Source: RGIG5612 sp045601405
GTDB lineage: Bacteria; Bacillota; Clostridia; Lachnospirales; Lachnospiraceae
Length of the DNA: 7,234 bases
Reading direction: 5' to 3'
Assembly (NCBI GenBank): GCA_045601405.1
Contig: JAZRZO010000001.1
Location: 1 to 7,234, forward strand
The notes under the pieces are model-generated. The model was not told where the DNA came from. It made no database searches and saw only the letters and a list, made by a program, of their open reading frames with translations. Shown here one piece after another: positions 5,301 to 7,234 of the stretch (its first letter is position 1; each line of letters opens with the position of its first letter). A program made the position numbers and the translations under genes.

Positions 5301-5840
5301 TTAAAGTTCTTCCACCTTTGCCTTAAGATTATCCATGGATTCCGTAGGCTCCATACGAGCCGCAATATTGCCGTCTCTGTCTATGTTAAATTTTGTGAAG
5401 TTCCACTTTATGTTACCGTTGTTTTTATAATCCTTATTCATGGATTTTACAACCTTGTTCATTGCAATTGACTTAACGCCCTTTCCGAAGCCCTCGAATC
5501 TGGTGTTTTCCGAGAGATACTTAAAGAGCGGGCTTGCGTTTTCGCCAAGCACCTCAATCTTCGAGAACTGAGGGAATGTTATCTTATATCTCATCGTGCA
5601 GAACTCATGTATTTCCTCGTCTGAACCCGGCGCCTGATCCCTGAACTGATTGCAGGGAAAAACGAGGATCTCAAGACCGTCCGCCTGGTGCTTCACATAA
5701 AGAGTCTGAAGGTCATTATACTGAGGTGTGAAGCCGCAACCCGTTGCGGTATTAACGATAACAAGAACCTTTCCCTTATACTCTTCAAGTGAAACTTCGC
5801 TTCCGTCCTGTTTTTTCTGCTTTAAATCATAGATACTCAT
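5301..5840 (-). CDS. gpx: Glutathione peroxidase family (thiol peroxidase)
   Basis: A 179-residue cytoplasmic peroxidase that reduces hydrogen peroxide and organic or lipid hydroperoxides. The active-site signature NTATGCGFTPQY (30-41) carries the peroxidatic Cys35 (Cys, not selenocysteine). The rest of the catalytic set is present: Gln65 in FPCNQF (61-66) and Trp146-Asn147 in KWNFTKF (145-151). Cys81 in EIHEFC aligns with the resolving Cys82 of yeast Gpx3, which suggests a thioredoxin-dependent two-Cys enzyme despite the family name. Length and end blocks match complete bacterial members. GGAGAGGAG (5848-5856) lies seven bases before the ATG. It is the first gene of an operon with the OhrR-type gene, whose ATG comes two bases after this stop, and its promoter contains an OhrR-like palindrome. 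This indicates an organic-hydroperoxide response. Confidence 0.95.
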   Translation of the reverse strand: MSIYDLKQKKQDGSEVSLEEYKGKVLVIVNTATGCGFTPQYNDLQTLYVKHQADGLEILVFPCNQFRDQAPGSDEEIHEFCTMRYKITFPQFSKIEVLGENASPLFKYLSENTRFEGFGKGVKSIAMNKVVKSMNKDYKNNGNIKWNFTKFNIDRDGNIAARMEPTESMDNLKAKVEEL

Positions 5841-5878
5841 TGTTTTGCTCCTCTCCGAATAATTTATATAACATTATT

Positions 5879-5908
5879 ATTCGATTGAGTTCAATTGAAT
5901 TGTGTCAA
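5879..5908 (-). promoter_or_regulatory. gpx promoter with OhrR-like operator palindrome
   Basis: On the - strand, TTGACA (5908-5903) is a consensus -35. TCGAAT (5884-5879), 18 bases on, is the best -10 (four of six). Between them lies a 22-base dyad (5879-5900) with ten-base arms ATTCGATTGA and TCAATTGAAT that differ from perfect symmetry at one position. The overlapping CAATTGAATTG (5892-5902) is an 11-base palindrome. It differs only at the centre from CAATTAAATTG, the core I recall for the B. subtilis OhrR operator. Its position between -35 and -10 suits repression. Confidence 0.65.
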
Positions 5909-5931
5909 ATATTTTTCATTAGTCAATACAT

Positions 5932-5960
5932 TTGACATAAAAAAAATCATATTATATAAT
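5932..5960 (+). promoter_or_regulatory. Consensus sigma-70 promoter for tRNA-Pro
   Basis: TTGACA (5932-5937), a 17-base A-rich spacer and TATAAT (5955-5960) match the consensus exactly in both boxes and spacing. Transcription should start near 5967, 36 bases before the tRNA. Perfect promoters of this kind are typical of stable RNA genes. It is divergent from the gpx promoter, with about 24 bases between the two -35 boxes. Confidence 0.93.
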
Positions 5961-5966
5961 CACTCT

Positions 5967-5986
5967 CGCGTCTGAATTCGGACGCG
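5967..5986 (+). other. Hairpin at the 5' end of the tRNA-Pro leader
   Basis: CGCGTC (5967-5972) pairs with GACGCG (5981-5986), with self-complementary GAATTC in the loop, and is followed by TATTGTTTTTATTG. It begins at the predicted start site, so nascent transcripts would carry it at their very 5' end. The T-rich tract makes it resemble a weak terminator or attenuator; a processing signal for the tRNA leader is equally possible. Confidence 0.55.
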
Positions 5987-6002
5987 TATTGTTTTTATTG
6001 AT

Positions 6003-6077
6003 CGGGGTGTAGCTCAGTTTGGCTAGAGTGCTTGATTTGGGATCAAGAGGCCGCAGGTTCAAGTCCTGTCACCCCGA
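6003..6077 (+). tRNA. tRNA-Pro (TGG anticodon)
   Basis: A complete cloverleaf. The acceptor stem CGGGGTG (6003-6009) pairs with CACCCCG (6070-6076), with A6077 as discriminator. The anticodon stem CTTGA/TCAAG (6031-6035, 6043-6047) encloses loop TTTGGGA with anticodon TGG at 6038-6040, reading CCA and other proline codons. The T arm is GCAGG-TTCAAGT-CCTGT. The 3' CCA is not encoded and must be added after transcription. The tRNA is intact beside recombinase-bearing DNA. Confidence 0.97.
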
Positions 6078-6132
6078 GAGCCTGAAAAACAGCGGAAAGC
6101 CTTGATATTACTGGTTTTCGCTTATTTTATCG

Positions 6133-6152
6133 CTTCGTTCAACTTCGTACAA
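6133..6152. repeat. Tandem ten-base repeat downstream of tRNA-Pro
   Basis: CTTCGTTCAA (6133-6142) is followed directly by CTTCGTACAA (6143-6152), differing at one base. It lies 55 bases past the tRNA in DNA without a gene. It may be a protein-binding site near an element end, or chance. Confidence 0.35.
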
Positions 6153-6177
6153 TTTAGTATGTTTTGGGGGTAAAAAT

Positions 6178-6227
6178 GGTCTCCTTTTGGTCTCCCTAAA
6201 CCTATTTGGTCTCCTTTTGGTCTCCCT
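6178..6227. repeat. Two 20-base direct repeats, four GGTCTCC units
   Basis: Positions 6178-6197 and 6208-6227 are identical 20-base sequences separated by ten bases. Each contains two GGTCTCC units, so the heptamer starts at 6178, 6189, 6208 and 6219 (spacings 11, 19 and 11). The array lies between the tRNA and the 3' end of the recombinase gene, where an attachment site of the element would be expected. On the - strand a frame through it could encode a short repetitive peptide, but stop codons close by argue against a gene. Confidence 0.8.
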
Positions 6228-6336
6228 TTTTGTCCTATTGGCTTAGCATCAAGCTGTCATTTCTGACAAAAAGGCAACAAAAAGACTCCCCCACCAATGG
6301 TGGACTCACTAAGGGATTTTTTATCTCGTAAGAATA

Positions 6337-6375
6337 CGGCATAACTTACAACGATGTAGGCTATGCCGTTTTTCT
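6337..6375 (+). terminator. Rho-independent terminator facing the recombinase gene
   Basis: CGGCATA (6337-6343) pairs with TATGCCG (6362-6368). The inner CTTACA/TGTAGG continues the stem around an ACGA loop, with one mismatch and one G-T pair. The stem is followed by TTTTTCTT on the + strand. It would stop rightward transcription from the tRNA side before it runs antisense into the recombinase gene. The 3' arm contains the recombinase stop codon. On the - strand no T-run follows. Confidence 0.75.
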
Positions 6376-7234
6376 TGCTTCTTCGGGGATATTGACTGCC
6401 CCGATAAAATTCCAGATGATAGCAATCGTCTGCTTTTTCGTTCTTGTTCCGGGAACCTTTTCAGGCTGGAATACTTCGATTCTCTCCACAAAGGTTCGGA
6501 TGATCTCTGCAGTAAGCTCCGTGATATCCGTGTACTTATGTACCAGCTTTAGGAACGAATCCACATTTAACCGCTGCTCTTTAGAAGCGTCAATAAATTT
6601 CTGCAGTTCTTCGGAGCGGCTTTCAAGCTGTTTCTGTTCTTCTTCATAGGTGGCTGACATCCGGCTGAACCTCTCATCAGAAATCTTTCCGTCAATGTTA
6701 TCCTCGTAAAGCCTTTGAACAATGGTATCAAGCTTTGCAATCCGGGCTTTTGCCTGTTCCAGTTCCTTATGGCTGTCACGGAGCCTGCGGTCAAGTTCTT
6801 TCTCGTTCTGCTTTGTAACAAGCTGTACGAACTCATCTTCATGTTCACGGGCATAGGATGTTATTTCCCGAAGGTGCCTTAAAAGAATCTCTTCAACCTG
6901 CACATTGTGGATCTGATGCGAAGTGCAGCCGCCTTTGATTTTGCGGTAAGTCGCGCAGACGAAATGCTCCTGCTCATGTGTCCATCCTCTTGCCCTGACC
7001 TGATAAAGCTTTGCTCCGCAGTCGACACAGTAAAGCATTCCGGAAAGAACCGGCATCTCACCCATAGGTGTAAGCCTGCGTCTGCCATCACGAATTCTCT
7101 GAACGATATCGAAAGTCTCCTGGTCGATGATGGCTTCGTGGGTGTTTTCAAATATTACCCATTCGGATGGATCGTTTTCCATTTTCTTTTTGCACTTGAA
7201 AGACTTTCTATAGGTACGGAAATTCACCGTGTGT
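6361..7234 (-). CDS. Large serine recombinase, C-terminal part (5' end outside window)
   Basis: The C-terminal 291 or so residues of a large serine site-specific recombinase, the enzyme class that integrates and excises phages and transposons of Firmicutes. Visible from the edge are the recombinase domain ending (HTVNFRTYRKSFK, then WVIFENTHEAIIDQETFDIV) and a zinc beta-ribbon. Counting the V of HTVNFR as residue 1, the ribbon has Cys67 and Cys70 (YCVDCG), Cys91 (FVCATY) and Cys101 (GGCTSHQ). A long coiled coil (about 120-215) and a C-terminal domain (TAEIIRTFVERIEVF) follow, the usual order. The frame is open at 7234 with no start; the GTG at 7227 is an internal Val. The catalytic serine domain must lie to the right. 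The stop (6361-6363) is inside the hairpin of an opposing terminator. It is likely the terminal gene of a mobile element integrated beside tRNA-Pro. Confidence 0.93.
   Translation of the reverse strand, partial: HTVNFRTYRKSFKCKKKMENDPSEWVIFENTHEAIIDQETFDIVQRIRDGRRRLTPMGEMPVLSGMLYCVDCGAKLYQVRARGWTHEQEHFVCATYRKIKGGCTSHQIHNVQVEEILLRHLREITSYAREHEDEFVQLVTKQNEKELDRRLRDSHKELEQAKARIAKLDTIVQRLYEDNIDGKISDERFSRMSATYEEEQKQLESRSEELQKFIDASKEQRLNVDSFLKLVHKYTDITELTAEIIRTFVERIEVFQPEKVPGTRTKKQTIAIIWNFIGAVNIPEEARKTA

Larger units (their letters stand above)
6078..6360. other. Non-coding junction between tRNA-Pro and recombinase gene
   Basis: I see no gene. Besides the repeats it holds a CCACC-AAT-GGTGG palindrome (6291-6303) followed by TTTTTT at 6317-6322, and the terminator at 6337-6375. 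No second copy of the tRNA 3' end is visible, so there is no evidence here for a tRNA-derived attachment repeat. A serine-recombinase element would need only a very short shared core, which cannot be identified by eye. Confidence 0.5.

Noticed and set aside
6003..6077. tRNA-Pro as a split attachment site with a duplicated 3' end
   Set aside because: No second copy of the tRNA 3' end is visible in the window, and the neighbouring enzyme is a serine rather than a tyrosine recombinase.
6178..6227. Small CRISPR array
   Set aside because: There are only two 20-base copies with a ten-base gap, no spacers of regular length and no cas genes.
6098..6240. Remnant of a tyrosine integrase C-terminus on the - strand next to the tRNA
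   Set aside because: Short open frames cross the repeats (for example ending KLYEVERSDKISENQ), but no integrase motif is present and stops lie just upstream.
6291..6322. Rho-independent terminator from the CCACC/GGTGG palindrome
   Set aside because: The T-runs on either strand are separated from the five-pair stem by seven or more bases, so the form is poor.

Overview
The window looks like chromosome of a low-to-mid GC Firmicute, most likely a Lachnospiraceae-type Clostridium relative. This rests on recalled protein resemblance (DUF4417, an OhrR-like MarR protein, a non-HemE URO-D family protein, a large serine recombinase), strong AGGAGG ribosome sites and Rho-independent terminators. No search was possible, so the taxonomy is an inference.

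Region 1 (1-2430, + strand) is accessory DNA. A left-truncated ImmA/IrrE-type metallopeptidase gene is followed by a structured, gene-free stretch and then four tightly packed genes: a DUF4417 protein, a 123-aa protein that looks like a free-standing C-terminal toxin domain, and two small acidic proteins placed where immunity genes would be. Start and stop codons overlap or nearly touch throughout. Two copies of a candidate RNA element bracket these four genes. Each copy has a hairpin with the same seven-base loop CTACCAA on a different stem, followed by the same 21-base sequence (578-598 and 2405-2425), which forms a second small hairpin. This is the strongest candidate for something undescribed in the window.

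Region 2 (2430-5860, - strand) looks like ordinary chromosome, with genes separated by clear terminators. Reading leftward it holds a glutathione peroxidase gene, an OhrR/MarR-type peroxide sensor broken by an internal deletion, a LysR-type regulator, and a URO-D/methyltransferase-superfamily protein. The peroxidase promoter carries a palindrome resembling the OhrR operator. The deletion removes the DNA-binding winged helix, so the peroxidase has probably lost its local repressor.

Region 3 (5930-7234) starts with a consensus sigma-70 promoter, an unusual leader hairpin and an intact tRNA-Pro(TGG). It then passes through repeat-rich non-coding DNA into the 3' part of a large serine recombinase gene that runs off the right edge on the - strand. 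This looks like the junction between a tRNA locus and an integrated mobile element.
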